A DNA stretch of 64,000 bases from Symbiodinium natans (GCA_905221605.1 CAJNDS010002098.1:545374-609373), one strand, 5' to 3'; positions 29,151-43,376 are shown, numbered from the stretch's first letter. A program made the numbers and translations. Notes: generated by a model not told the origin, from the letters alone.

Positions 29151-32100
29151 TATGAAGGAACCTCACTTCACACGTGTAATTTCCTTCAACTGTTTGGGGT
29201 CTTCGGTGGTGTAATGTGTGATCATGCCTTTCTGGTTCTTCCTTCAGCGCTTGAGCTAGTCTTCGCAAGTACGCGCAGACACCTCACATTTTGCAGGGCT
29301 GCATTTGGGAGTTGGCTCCAGGGCTTATGGTTACGGCTCGTAAACAGCACCAGTCCAGTACACTCTACCCCAAGCCCTATGCTCGGGTTGCAGGTGCCAC
29401 TTTATTGTGAGTGCTGATGAAAAGAAGCCGAGACAGTGACCTAAGTCGACCGTAGCTACTAGACTACAGACTGGCGCTGGGCTTCTTGCGCAACGCCTGT
29501 TGGCACGAAATCGCTTCCACTAGGCATCGAGCAAAGTGCGATTGCCATAGTTGCGGCTGCTGAGCAAGTGTTTCATTACCACACCGAGCCCTTGATGCTT
29601 TTGCCGCCTTGACAGCGTCAAGGGTGACCTTCACCTCCGTACGACCCCAGCTAAGGGGTTGGAAGTACCGAAAAGGTCTGGCAGCAGAATCAAATCCTGA
29701 CCCAGCCCTACTTGCTCGTGACCCCGGTCCCTGTGAGTCCTATGCGTTCTCATCTGGGCGCCCTGCTCTCCACAGCCTTGGCCTGCGCAGTGATCCTCTG
29801 AGCCGTCAGACCCCCCCCCCCCGAAATAAAAGCAGGTTAGGCTCAGACCAAAACAACATGGAAACATGGAAACAGGCGAAATCAACCCAAGAAAGTCCAA
29901 AAGCTGGAAACCCCACCTTCCAATCGAACTCGACACAATCAATCGAACTCGACACAAGGAAGTTGGGTTCAGTCCAAAAAGATGGAAACAAACGAAAAAT
30001 TGGCCCAAGAAGATGGAAACCAACCCCTCCAAATCAAGAAATTCAAAAAAGCGCCAGGTTGCGCAGATGTTTCCAGCGCATCCCAGATTTGATGTTTCTG
30101 CATGACGCCATTTGCAAGTGAGTGCAGCTCAGTTTCTAGACCGCTGTTTTTATACAATTCTACTCTTGACAACCCATCTCCCCAACCCTAAACCCTAAGC
30201 CTTAAGACTTAAGCCCGAAGCCCTCACCCCTAAGTCCATCGAAAAACCCATGAAAGCAGCTCGTTTTGCCATGGATGTGCAGTGTGCCAAGCGGCCACGA
30301 GCGGAGCTTCAGGCAGGGATATAAGTAAGACACATGAATTCAGGGTTTAGGGTGAAGGGTTGAGGGTTGAGGGTTGAGTGTCGAGTTTACGGTTGAGCGC
30401 TTGCGTCTATTGGTTCAGAAACCTTCTAAACTGCGCAAGAGTTTTTCAATTTGATTTCAAAGGCCGCGCATCAAGTCACAAGAGAGAACCTGTGAGAAGT
30501 CAAGAAAGGTTTCGTCAACACAAAGCTGGCATTTGCAGACCAATGTGCATTCGTATGGCGGTGCCGTGTGGCGGTGCCAAGCCTTCTGGACTTGCATGTC
30601 AGGCTTATAAACATGCTTATCCTGTGGATCCTGTGCCGCACTCTGTAATCCAGGTGCGGTTGTTCCTGTTTCGGAGCGTTTGCAGCACGCAGTGTGTAAA
30701 CACGGGGTTCGGAGTATAGGACCCCTGTCTAGGAACTACTCAAGGCACTTACTTTCTACCCAAAAGGACCTTCCTGCAACGCTCCCCCCAACAGGCAAGG
30801 GGTCCACCAATCCATGAGTCATGAAAATCTTTAAGTCTGCTTGGAGGAGGTCCGGGCCTGCGCTACCCCGCAGCAACTGCCGCTTTGCCATGTTCTGGAA
30901 GATCAAGCTTGAAACGTTTTTGATTAAGGCTTTGGGGGGATTTGGAAGGTCGACGAAGTCTGAAGCACATTTTGTTCCTCAGTGCCAATCAGTGCCAGGG
31001 TTTTTGCAAATCTCCGAGTGGTTCTAATGCACATGGAGGAGAGTGCCTTCCCAAACAAACTTTGCAACCATGGGAAGCGCCCAGGCTCCTAGAACAGCGA
31101 AAAACAGTGAAGGTCAGTCGATGACTTCGAAGCGCATGTGAAGGCGTGCCAGCTGCGGCAGTTTAGCAGCCGGGCTTGGATTCATATTGTGGTGCAAGCT
31201 TGCAGGATTGTATGGATTTGAATTCTTGAAAACTCACAAACGTAGAAACGGTTGAAGTTCAGATGGGGTTCTTACCAGCGTTTCAGCTTGGCCAGTAAGG
31301 TTTCGACTACTATGTGCACGGCCTTGTGGAGGAGTCTGGCGAGGCAAAAGTGCCGCTCAAAATCGCCTATAATGTCCCCGAATCATCGCAAATAGTAATC
31401 TCTGGTCGATTCCAGGTGTCCTTGTCCCCAAGTCCTCTTTGAAACACTTCTGGCGTACTCTTTCGCAGCCACCCCTTATGCAGGCATCACTGTTTAGCAG
31501 CGGGGCCCCTTCGATTGAAAGTACACAGCTCCGTAGCATGGGTGGTGCCCAAGCAGGGCAAGTTGGTCAAAAGCAGAGCAGACAATTTTGCGATGGCACC
31601 AGGTGTTCGAAGCTGTTCGAAGCAAAGCGGCTTCTGGCAGCAGCACAGCAGCAAAGCTGAGCTTTAGTCTTAGTCTTTCATGTTAAGCGGTTTGTCTTGT
31701 AGGGAAGGTTTGTCTGCTCGTTACGAGTTGGTGCAGGTGTTGTCTGGCAAGAGCCCTATGGTCAACATATGATCAACGCCTAATCTGGAGCTGCTGAGCA
31801 TCCCGTGACTTTCATTGAGAATAGATGAGGGGGATTGTCCTTCAAGCCCAAACAAAACCCTCAATCCCGAACATGCAGAAAACTTTACAGAATCTCTAGT
31901 GCCTAACCCCAAACCTTCCATCCTGAATCTGAGATGTGGGTGATGAGCTCGGCGATGTCTTGTGGTACGCCTTCGCCTTCTGGAGGGAACTCACAGGCAC
32001 CTAGACTGGGTTTGGGCATTTGAGGCTATTTAGAGGGCTGAATGGAGAATCGGCTAGAGTATATTGCGCTCAAGCGCAGTCGACATTCGTCAACGTCATG

Positions 32101-35100
32101 GCTGTGGTCTTGGTCCCGGTATGTTCAAAACAGTATCGAGTCGGGGCATTTGGGACTTCCTTATGCATGTAGCCTGAACCTCGGCGGCATCGGAATTTGG
32201 GAAGAAGATGTTCTGTGTGGGAGGTGTCTGTTGCAATCCCTCCCCCAGTACCCATGAAAGGAAAAGAAAAGCCAACCGTTGAAAAAACCAGGGTCACTCC
32301 TGGAGCCACAGTAAACCTTTGATTTTGGGCTGGGTCTGACGCTTCTTTTGCAACATTCTTCATTACCTCTCGACCCTAATCATCCCTAATCCCTGAACCT
32401 GACCCCAAGTCCTTAACGCTGACCCTGAACCCTAGACCCTAAAGACCCTAAACCCTAAAGACCCCAAACCCTGAACCCTAAACCCGACCCTCAACCCGTT
32501 CCTAGGCTGCTCCGCCATTTTTGGGTTCCCACCTCCCAAAACACGTTGGGGGCTTTCCGGGGCATCAGGTCAAAGCTTACTCGAGGCTTGGCCGTGTACG
32601 GAGGAAGTCGAAGAGGAGCCTGAGGTGCCTCTCGAAGCCAAGAAGCTGGGTTCGTGTTGTTGAGGGGTACAGGGCTTGAGGGTTTGGAAGGAAGGGCGAG
32701 AGTTGTGTTCTTTTTCGGGGTCTGTACTAGGCAGTACAAGGCATCCAAAAGATTTCTTATCCCTAATACTTGTAGCTATAAAGGAGATTATGGGCGGTAA
32801 GAACTTTAGAACTCGAGTCTTCAAGGAGGGGTTGGATGGCCAGCCTTGCACACCAAACGAAGATGCCGCATGGCTTTGGGTAAAAATTCCCGAGAATGAG
32901 AGATGTAGGGTGAGAAAGGCTAGTCGTACTGTTTCGAAGAGCATTGTGTGCGCGCAGGGGTTTCCAGGTTGAGTCTTAGTTTAAGCCCAAAGGTTTCGAC
33001 CCGGCATCAGCTCATGGAGTTGGCACAAACTTCAAAGGCCGCAGGGCTTTCCAGGGGCCAGGCCTTGCGCGGCGTCGAACAAAATGATGGGCTCAGGCCA
33101 GGCTCTGGAGGTTTGAGATCCGAATTAAGGCGTGCTTTACCTGCTTTACCAGGGACGCTGCCTTCTGTGTTGTTCGTGGTCGTTTTTGGGTCATCTTTTC
33201 AGGTGCTCTTGCTGGCCACGGCTTCCAAGCTGGCAGGCCAGAGACGGGCGTGGACAGTTCTTTGAGCCAATGCTGCTGTCCTTGCGTTCACCTTCGCCAT
33301 TGCTGCTTGTCATTGCTTTTTTGCTAAGTCTCGAGATGCCATTATATTGATCAATCTAAGACGCTAGAGTGCGAGGGTCTACTTGGCATGCAAGTGAATG
33401 TGGAGTGTGGGCTTGAGATTTTTGGTGATTACGTGTTCTTCATGGATGTATCATCAGGTCCTTTGATAGGGACCGCATGTAAAAAGGGGCGAGAGGCTCG
33501 ATAAATTCTTGCTGTCTCGGTGATAGGATGCAGCAACGACCATGGCATGATTTTCGCCTCTCATTTGGGATGAGGCTTTGGAGGTTGAGTTGAGGGGATT
33601 GGCGTCTTAACGCATTTCCTGGTTGTGCTGTTTGGATTTGTAGATGGATTGAGGAGCTGGGATCCCATTGCGGCTGGTACACCTAAGCCCCAAAGCCAAG
33701 CAACGGAAACCTGAAACATGCAGAAACGCTTACAGGATCTCCCGCTACCAAGATGTACGTACAAGGAAGTGCTTGGGGTTACTTGTGTGCTGACCACTTG
33801 GTGCCCCACAAACTCTGTACAAAGAACCCTGGGCCTTAACCCTTTTGTGCGCTGCCAGCTTACAAGCTCTATCAAGCTCTATACCACTTAAGTTGCTTTC
33901 ACGGCCCCAGGGCGTACCAAAAAAGCCCTTCGGGGAGACAAGGCCTTGGCAGAGCCTCGGCTTGACTTGTTTTGCAACGGCAGGTGCTTGCTTGCTAAGT
34001 CACTGGTGTTCCACCGAAGGAACAGAAGAGAGGTGCTAGGTTACCTTGCGCCAGAGCTGCTCCTGTTCAGCTCGATGGTTTTCCACGGAATTCCCTGGAT
34101 CCCTAAGTTCTGAAGCCTGGAACCCTTGATCAGTGCAGCCCCGAGGAGTTTCTGCCGGCCATGCAACAGCACCTGCTGGAGATGCTGAAGCATTGCAGCG
34201 AGGCTGGAGCACAGCTTGAAGAAGGAGTGAGATTGACATCTAGGGTTTAGGAAGTTAAAGTTTGGTGTGTCTGCAGGGGTACAGCCTTAGACCAAGAAGC
34301 TGTGCACTTGAGTTCGTCTTGCCTTCAGATTGCCTCACGGCATGGGCTCACGCTGCAGCGCTGCGCGCAGCTGCTTGTCTTCTCTTAGTGGTCGCAGCTT
34401 GGGGCCTTCATGTCTGGGATTCTGAGGGGCCCTTAGGGTTCAGGTTCTTGCCCTTCGTGATCAGCTTCAAGAGATTGGCCAGGCAGACTTGATCTGAGCT
34501 CTCAAGTTTGGGCCCGCACCGCCTAGAGGCCCATCACATCCCCGGCAACCACAACACAATCCTCTCAAACTGTATGTGTGGTCACAATTTGAGGTGGATA
34601 GGCGGAGGAGGGCAAACCAATGAGAAGCCAGTTCGGCAGTTCGGGGTTTTCAAAGCGTGGTCCAAACATGTCCAAGTTTTTCAAACTGTGCAGTAGTTGC
34701 GGATGCCTGGCGTAGGGTTGCTAAGTTGGGTTGGCGATGCTCATTCCAGTTTGTTTCATGAGGAGAGGAATCACGGGCGCACCAGTTTCGTACGGGCGAT
34801 TATCCCTAGCCTACATTCTCAGATGCGCAGCCCAGGACAAACGTGCGGAAGTTGCAGGATCGTATCCAGGGAGGAGCACGGGTGTTAGGTGTAGGGCGAG
34901 GCTTGAAGGCTCACAGTCGCTTTTTTTTCAAGTTCCTAGACTTGGTCTTTCTGCACTTTACATACGACAAGACTAAAGGTTTGACTTGGTTTGACGCCCA
35001 CAACCAAATCGCCTACTCGTTCTTTGTATTTGCAGGGTTTCCTTCTCGGTGGCGATACAGGGAACTCGCCCCACCATCAATTTTCTTATCCAAGGGTGAA

Positions 35101-35927
35101 ACAACTGCAAGTGCCTTAACTCACAACCTGAAACCTCACACCTAGATCCGTGCCGAAGTTCCCCGAAGCGAACGTGCGAGCTCCGAAGGCGGTAAGCTTT
35201 AGTAGTAACTCTGTAATTTCCTGTTCGAGAAAAAGGCTCCCAACTAGAATCCTTGTTGGAGCTGCATTTCAGCTGAAGTTCTGGCCAACAGCAGTGTTGA
35301 TGAGGAGAAGACTGAAACCGCTTGTCAGCCTTTAGGAGCTGAAAGCCCGTAGTGTAATTTCAACCCTTAGCAAAATAGACCGACCAGACGTTTTGGAACA
35401 CTGACGCCTACTTGACCTAGTTGCTTATCCTTACACCCCGAGCTTCATGACCTTGGCCGGCACCCCCTTCACCAAGCCGTGTTGGGACACTCTGCATCCA
35501 TTGCAGGCTCAGTGAAGGGAGATGGGAATCTTCGATGAGCGCGGAGAAGCCCGAGCGGCACTGGATAGCTATCTTTGTACCTCTCCATGTCTGGCATCAA
35601 GCTTTTTCAGGAAAAGTATTCCCAAACAGTTATCCGAGAAACCCTAAAGCCCCTACTTCAGGCTCTGGATGGGCCCCTCCATGGGTTCCTCAAAGCTATG
35701 GTCTTTTGACCTTCAAACTGGGTGTTCGATCGTTAATGAATGGTTTGGTCTCCAGAGAATACTCCGATGCAAGGCTTCTCATGCCGCTCTGTGGGGGAAT
35801 GCGAGGTTGTGGGGAAGCGACCGAAGCACGGCAAGGAGAGAAAATGGTGCCCCGCGACTTCGGAGATTATGAAAGGGTTTATCCAATATGCCTTGGGGGC
35901 TGAATACACGAGTGCAGATCATGCGTC
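29151..35927. other. Long stretch without a recognisable gene
   Basis: About 6.8 kb in which all open frames are short (mostly below 125 codons; the longest, 29609-30121, starts at a non-ATG codon and shows no domain). Contents seen: GGAAACATGGAAAC/TCGAACTCGACACAA duplications (about 29855-30020), a short C tract (29811-29822), degenerate telomere-like words at about 30180-30240, 30340-30395 and 32385-32500, and frequent TTTGGGGTTT/GGGCTT-type words. Nothing else can be supported. Confidence 0.55.
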
Positions 35928-36016
35928 ATCACACCCCTTTTGGGGGTCCCGTTACGGGAATTCCATTCTATTTGGGGGGATAGAAAAGGGGTTCCCCTAT
36001 TTTCGGAAACCCTCTC
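35928..36016. repeat. Cluster of four or five small palindromes
   Basis: CCCCTTTTGGGG (35935-35946), TCCCGTTACGGGA (35948-35960), GGAATTCC (35958-35965), TCTAT..ATAGA (35969-35985) and AGGGGTTCCCCT (35988-35999) follow each other within 70 bp. The cluster ends about 25 bp before the CCCTAAA array. Confidence 0.8.
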
Positions 36017-36040
36017 ATGTTTACCGGAAAGCTTCTGCTC

Positions 36041-36194
36041 AAACCCTAAACCCTAAACCTAGACCCTAAACCCTAAACCCTAAACCCTAAACCCTAAACC
36101 CTAAACCCTAAACCCTAAACCCTAAACCCTAAACCCTAAACCCTAAACCCAAAGCCCTAAACCCTAAACCCTAAACCCAAAACCCTAAACCCTA
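36041..36194 (-). repeat. Interstitial CCCTAAA array, about 22 heptads
   Basis: The most regular telomere-type array in the window: nearly perfect CCCTAAA heptads for 154 bp with a few variants (CCCAAAG, CCCAAAA, CTAGACC). Unique sequence on both sides makes it interstitial. In this orientation the G-rich strand is the minus strand, opposite to the blocks near the window start. Confidence 0.95.
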
Positions 36195-39100
36195 CATCGC
36201 TCGGGGCAAAGTCTCTTTCTGTTGCAAGCGACGGCTCTGAGCTTCGGGTGCTCAGGCGCTCGCACTCTTTTGGTCAAGATGCCGCCTTAAGCATCTCAAA
36301 CACGAATCTCTTATTCGATGGTTTTGCGGAGCTGAGTGCTGCAGCTTTCTTTTCGAAGACGCGCAGCCAAGGAGGTTTGGCAGTTCTTTGTCTGAGACAA
36401 CCACACGTCGTACATTACGGTAACAGGCCGAAACATGTCAGGAGTTGCAAAACGTGCTGTTTCCAATGCAACCGATACGTATCATAGCAAGGACTACTGC
36501 CATTTCGCAGCTCTAGCCAGCCTGAACACATTGTACCTGCCAGTGGTTTCGACCACAATGCATCTTGCCCAGCGTGCCCATGTCGGGTGCTGCCAGTGGC
36601 AGTAATCAGCACAGCCTTCTCGATTGAATACGGGCTCAAAGCATCTCTGAACGACCAGTCCTATCTTGTTGTGGCTCAGGCTCAACCATGCTCAACGGAT
36701 TGAATCTTCTTTGCTTATTTAGTTTGGCAGTTGCCTTGTGGGACCAGCCAGGGCTTTCGCCGATTGCCTGAAGCATTTGGAGTCTGCGATCGGTGATGTA
36801 GCAGTCTCAGACATTGACTCTCCACAGCTTTAAGCCCAACAGAGGTTTGTTCAGCAAGCATTCTTCTTTGCAAGTTGGAGTTCAAGAGACGATCGGCAGT
36901 ACGTGCATCTTCATATAGGTATATACACCATCTTGCCAAGCCACCGACCGATGCTGAGGCCGAAAATGGGGGCATTACAAATGCCCGCAAGCTGGATGCA
37001 CTGCGCAGCACTCGGGCGGTGCCAACAGCGAGCCCCAGAAAACCGTAGACTACACCCCCTCAAGGTTAAATCTCAAAGCGAGCCCTAGATCGAGCCACAA
37101 ACCAACAACCCTGCCAAAGCTGGGGCCCCTGCACCTCCTTGATGGTTTGCTGGGGCCAACGACTGGCTTGGGGTTGGGTTTGGTGGCTGGGTCCCAGAAC
37201 TTGGAATGTTTCGCCTTGCTCGGTGTGTTTCCTCAACGTTCTCGGGTTTTGCGGGCTTCAAATGAAAGATGTTTGAGGGTTCACCCTTGGGTTCAATGTT
37301 CAAATTCCGATTGATGTTCGTGCACTCTTGTGGAAGCCTCATGACACGACACATCAAAAGCTGCCGCGGAACTTGCATGAGTCATTTCCTCTGCAGTACA
37401 GTCCCATTTCCCTGTTGCCTTGACGATGGGTGTGGACAGTATGTGGGGCTCCTTGTTCCTCACTACTGTGCAAGCATAGTGGTGCCAACCATTTCCAGGG
37501 CACAGTAGACATACCGACCCTTCCTTCTTTTTTGATGCTGCAAAGGTCTCAGATTGAGGACGGCTCGCTTTCTGTATTGGTGGGTTGGAGAACCGTTTGG
37601 TTTGGAGTCCCGGGGTTCGCAGTTGGGACTTGCCGATGTGGACATAAGGGCCATTCTTTTTTGCAGCTTGGGGATTTCGAGCTCGCACGGGTTTGCTCTT
37701 CACTGGAATCAGGACCGGTTCGATAGCCTTGACCCCACAATTTTTTGTCTAGGTGTTCAGGGTAGATTGAGGTTTTTTTATTCAGAGCTTAGCTTAGAAG
37801 TACAAAGCTTTGAATCAGTAGGGCTTCGATGTCCCCGTGCAGTTCACGTGTGAATTAGCCCTGCGGTTGGTCTCATCCACCCTTGGTTCGCTGTGGGACA
37901 ATTCAGACTCGTGACTAGCCGAATCTGTGCACGTGAAGAGATACACTGCAGGACTTGCTGGGTGCAGTTCCCAAGGCGGAGGCCACATTGACTTGTGCCA
38001 GCGCATCGCTGATGCCGGTCTGTGAGCAACATACAGGAACGCCACTACAAAGCACAAGTAGCCATGCCTTACAAAGTCAGAAATGTTGATAAGGCTGGAA
38101 TCTTGGCCGGCTTCTGCTGCGTTAGGCTAGAGATGGCTAGAGCCTAAACCACTTAAACGCTCCAACCCTAGAGCTTCCTGCAGGTGGCTGAAGCACGGGC
38201 GCGATTAGAGGACCTGCCACGCGCTCGGAAGCGTCCTGCTCCTGTTGTTGGAGGCCCTCGCCGGTCAATGTGGGAAAAATTTGAATATCTAGTTTGGAGG
38301 GTTCTGTGACTAATCTAGGCCTCAGCTTGAAAGCCTTTAAAGCTACGTCTGTTCACTACAAAAAAAATGGTAACCCACAAAACCTCAAACCTTCAAATTG
38401 CTCTCGAGAAGAAGCTATAACAATTTCAATCCTTAGTCTTGGTTTCCAATTTCATATCAACGCCATCGAGTCGGTAAAAACTGCGCATATCCTCTACAGA
38501 AGTCCTGGCAAGAAGCCCGAAACCCCCAACCATCCAAACCATGAGAGCCACCAAATCCCCAAGGTGCGAAGACCCGCTCTCCGAGTATGCTATGTCCCAG
38601 AGCCCCAAACCTTTTGCAACCATCCTAAACCCAAAAACCGAGGTGCGAGAGGATCCTGTCGCAAAATGCGACGGATCCCTTGCGGAGGATGGTTGTCTCA
38701 GTCCTGAACATCATCTTCAGGCGGGCGGTTGAGATTCTGTTACGTGATTGGGTCCTGCAGGTTTCTTGAGTTTGGAGGTTTTTGTGTATGGTGTAGGGCT
38801 GTAGTGTTCTCCCGCATCGTTTTAGTGCTGTCTCGCTTGTTTTTTTCTGAACTCATATAGAATTTGGACATTGATGAACTGCCCTGTGCAAGTGCTGCCA
38901 GGCTTTTCTGCGACAGTGGGGCGCTCCCAAACTATGCCGCAGCCTTTGTGCCAACGGTGGAACATTTGTCGCATTCGTGTGCTCACCCTGATGCTTTAGA
39001 ACCCCCCCCATGTGTGTTGTCATGACGACATGTTCGGAAGGCGAAGGCTAAGGGCTTGGGCTCGATCACGGAATTTCAAAGTTAAGCATGACATTGGGAT

Positions 39101-40359
39101 GCCAACGCGCTAACTGTCAGTTGAGAGGATTAGGTTGAGAGGTACGATATGAGGTACCTCGTGTTGGCCCCCTCGCGCAGCCCCTGGCCCGGTTCTGCGG
39201 CCTCGCGGCCCGGTGATGAGGGCCTCTTGGCGCGGCGCTCGCTTTTTGTCAGGAACGCAACATGTGCTCTCGCTCGCAATCGCGCTCCCGTGAGCTTTTT
39301 CTCGCTTCAAGCGCTCGGCATCGCAAACGCGTCCGGGACATAAGTTCCCAAGTCTTGGACAGGTGGGCTTTGTGCGTGCGTTCCAGGGCAATGTGCATTG
39401 CACGGGTTTTTGAAATCGCGCTCAGCTCCCCCTTTTCCTCTGTGCATATCGCACTTGGCTCTTCGACTGATCGTGGCTCTCTGCCCCCACCTACGGAGTT
39501 CTCAGTGCCTTCTTCGTGGGGTAGAAGGGTGGAAATCTCGGGCTCCCGCCTCGGTCCCTGCACAAGCTCTCCGGTGCAGCTTGTCGTGGCTTTTGGGCCA
39601 TTAAGTCGCGGTCTTCAAGTCTCTGTTGAGGGTTTACTCCGGCAAAAGTTTGAAACTTTGCCCGAGAATGCCAGCTGCTCAATGCGTAGACCCAGTGTCA
39701 GACTGCTCACAGGTCGCTCGCCTGCTGAAGCTGACAGGAGACTCGAACAAGAAGGCACCGCACGAACCCTACAATCCCCAAAACTCGTCAATCAACGCTG
39801 ATTCGTCCATCAAGTCCCGCTCCTGCACTGCGTGCATTTTGTGTTTTTGTTGCGGACGGCACAAACTACATATCTACAACCTTATCGGACCTTATCATAT
39901 CTGCTTCGGGCGAAGATTGGGTTCGGTAACCTCAGGTTGGCAGCACACCCGCCTCTTGCAACCTCAGCACGTCTCAGCACCAGCCCCTCAAACCCTATCC
40001 TACCAGGAATTCTCCAAGATGTCTGACACCCCAACACCCCTCAACACATCTCAGCACCATTCAACCCCTCAAGACAATTTGCGGCATGTTCCAAGATGTT
40101 CGGAGGGCACGTCTGACAAGATCAACGACACAAAGGTTGCAGCGTTGGATGTCTTGGGACAGTGGCTGCCTAAGGCAGACGCGGAAGCAAAGCCTCTGCT
40201 TGACAAGTTTGACCTGCAGGAAGTGATGTCAGGTTTGTGTCGATTTGTGTGAGAGAGTAGAGGACTTTCACAGCTCTTTCTAAGTCTCCTTCAGACTGAG
40301 AAAGGACTGAGAATTCACATTCCAGTGGCGATTCTGGGAAGAGCAGGGCTGCTCATCCC
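36195..40359. other. Long stretch without a recognisable gene
   Basis: Open frames are short and overlap on both strands. The stretch at 40100-40250 (frame ending in DTKVAALDVLGQWLPKADAE and then LLDKFDLQEVMSGL) looks somewhat protein-like and could be an exon, but has no recognisable domain. No RNA gene or mobile element seen. Confidence 0.5.
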
Positions 40360-40438
40360 TTGAAGTGCACCCTCGAAGTGCACCCTCGAAGTGCACCCTC
40401 GAAGTGCACCCTCGAAGTGCACCCTCGAAGTGCACCCT
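40360..40438. repeat. 13-bp tandem array (GTGCACCCTCGAA), six copies
   Basis: Six nearly perfect 13-bp units. Since 13 leaves remainder 1 on division by 3, each frame reads a 13-residue peptide repeat (for example TLEVHPRSAPSKC). GTGCAC is a small palindrome in each unit. Confidence 0.95.
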
Positions 40439-42936
40439 TAGTTTGTCCCTCCCCTCCCACATCCTGAGAACTTCCCAAGTTGAATCTTGTCCCAAAATTC
40501 AGGCTCCTGCCCAAGGCAAGCTAAAGGCTTGCCAGTACACTCACGCACTCAGCGCTGAGGCTGATGATCCAGCATGGCCCTGCGTTGGAGCCCTTCTCAA
40601 ACGACATCATTGTCGTCATCGCCAAGCACATCAAGATGAACGAGGTTTTTTCCCTGGGTTTTTTGCGTGACCGGCCATGGTCTCGTTATAGCATAACTGC
40701 TTTCAAAGTTGCTCGTGTTTTTTTTGCAAATGTCCTCTTCTTTGGAGGCTCGCTGGCGATGATCAGCAGGATGTCTGTCATCAGCATGCCTGAAATCTGA
40801 CCTCTACAACGTAAATGCGAACAAGCCGACCAAACTCCTGAGCGTGGCTAAGTCCATCTCGGACAGTTGCTTGTAGATGCTGTGGAGTTGGATTCACAGG
40901 GTAGTTTTGAGTCAGCAATCCTTGTTTGTATGGTGTACCCCAAATCTAGAAACGCACAAGACCTCACAACAACACTGAGCTCCTCCACACTGTCTGCTTC
41001 TTCCCGTGTTTATCTTCTTTTGGTATCGCTGGGGTCTCCTTCCTGGTAAGGCCAGTGCAAGGAGCTCTGCTCTCCTCGTCGAGCAGCTGCAAGGAGAAGT
41101 TTGAGGTTGAGAGGATTTTCCAGTCACTTTTTTGGGGAGGGCTGGGTGATGTTAGATGTTTTTGGACTCTTTGGCTCAATTCAGGGCTTCGGCAATATCT
41201 TGAGAAGTTTGGAGTTGATTCTTCCGCTCTGTGTATGGGTGGCCCCAAATCGCCCCGAACTGCCCTGAACCCACAGTGTCCGAGGTCTTGTGCAAGATGA
41301 TGTCCTACGGTGGCGCCGGGGGCCCCGGAGCTCCTTGCAAGTCCTAAGCCCACAAACGTACATTACATCAAAGCCCAGTCTCATGAAATCACACTGTCTC
41401 CCTGGAATCTACATGCAGTTGTGTGAACTCAGCATGTTGGACTTATGTGTGCTCCTTGCCGAGTTCAGTGATCAAGCAGAAATTTGGATGACCTGTTCCG
41501 GCTGACGCAGTCAACTTCATTAGCTAGAAAGCTCAAAGCCCAAATCTGCACGCACAGATAAGGTAAGACATTTGAGCACAGCTGGCAACATCTGGAAGAT
41601 GTTGCAGAAGATGATGCCAGACAAGGCTTGGCCAATGCTTTGGCTGTCAATGCTTGAGTGAATAAAGAGTCCTTGTCGAAGCCTCAGACTTAGCAGAACC
41701 AGGGTAGGGATGGGATTGCTTGGTTGTCGCAGACACGGCCGTGCTTGTGTGATTTATCAAACTCGCATAGGGGCTGGGCACAGACCAAGCAAGCAAAGGG
41801 TCTGGACATGCTCACAGTCTGTGAGAATGACATTGTCATAGTTTTTGTTTGGACTGCTTAGTGTGCAGTCGTGTTCGTTCTCCGAAAATTCGCAGTCCCC
41901 GAGCTCACGCAGGCCCTCACGGTCCGAACAGCAGCAGCGCAGGCCCTGCCACGAGCTCGGAGCGCTGAGTCCCGAAACGTTGTGCGTGGACTTTTTCACT
42001 TCTTCCCCCGAACCTCCTCATCTGACATCCTTTGCGGGAATTTGAGCTTTGGCCATTGGGGGGCCATTGGGGGTTTGGCATCCAACCCACCATCTTCAGC
42101 TTCGATGCATCGGCAGCTTACTGCAGAGTCAATTCTTGAACTAGATTCGTCACTAGATGCTCAGGTCGACGCTGACGGCAGTGTGCCCAATCTGCACCGG
42201 TGCAAATGGCGAGGCGCAGTTGGGCGCGCAGTTGGGTGCACAGTTGGGTGCGCAGTCGGAAACTAGGAAGATGCCAAGAAGGGCAAGGCCCAATGCGGAG
42301 TCCTGTCTGGACAGAGGGGGGGGGAACGCTACGTAGAGACCTGAAGAATCAGACCGATTCTATGTACGCGTTCCAGAGGCCCACGCCCACACTCGAAGCA
42401 TCCGCGCTATGGTTCGGGCAGCCTATTTGGGTGTTTCGTCTTGTCTTCAAAACCGGCCTGGCAGCTTGCTCTTCGCATTTCAGACGCCCATAGAAACCTT
42501 CAATCCGGATTTCTGTTTGAGCCCTCAGCCTCGTCCGAGCGGACGGACCATATACCGTCAGCGCCCTAAAGAACCTGCTTAACCAATCAACCCCCCCAAA
42601 AACCAAAGAAACGAGGAAACCCTCAGCGTCCATGAGTCCAACAGGCGATGGCCCTGGCGTGCCTGAAAACCCTGGCAACCGAGGACCCACCCGGGCTGCA
42701 GGGCGCCCGGAGGTCGAGAGAATGAAGGAATGAAGGGGTTTCGTGTGCAGGTTGACAGAGTGCGTGCACCCTTTTTAAGGGCGTCAACTTTACTTGATGG
42801 GGATAGACCAGCCTTGAGTGAGCTGTCGCTCCGGTTTGTTGAAGTTGAGTGAAGTAGAGTGAAGTGGGAAAAGTGGGGTTCTTTCAGGGCTCCAGGGTGC
42901 TTGACAAGCCTCTCATGTTGATAGTTGGCGGGAGAG
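40439..42936. other. Stretch without a recognisable gene
   Basis: Short frames only. A GGGCGCAGTTGGGTGCACAG-type triplicated word occurs at about 42218-42252. No domain, RNA gene or mobile element recognised. Confidence 0.5.
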
Positions 42937-43376
42937 AGAGAAAGAAAGAGAGAGAGAGATTTGGTTTTTGACAACACCGGAGACGAAGCGGATGAGGAGA
43001 GCCGCACCGCCGACTAGAAGAAGACTGAACTAGTCAACAGCGAGTGGGGGCCACCCAAGCTGCTGCTGATGCAAAAGGGAGAGAGCCAACTGGATGGGGG
43101 CCCAAATGAAGACGAGGGGACCAAGCTGGCATGGAACCTCTTCGACGCAGATGTCTACACCCAAGCCACCGACTACCAGCACGATGAGGGGCATAATCTA
43201 GAAACCGGGCCACCAGAGAACTGAGCTGGTAGGCTAAAGTGGGGACCAGGTGAAAACAGCCGGGATCCCGAACCCACGGCTTAGAAAAAAGAGCCTGGGG
43301 CTAGGACAAGAACCGCTGGGCCGTCGCGGCCGGGGGAACCCTTTCGGGGGGACCCTCTCGAGCGTGGAGAAGAAGA

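Noticed and set aside
36041-36194. True telomere / chromosome end
   Set aside because: Unique sequence continues for tens of kilobases on both sides.
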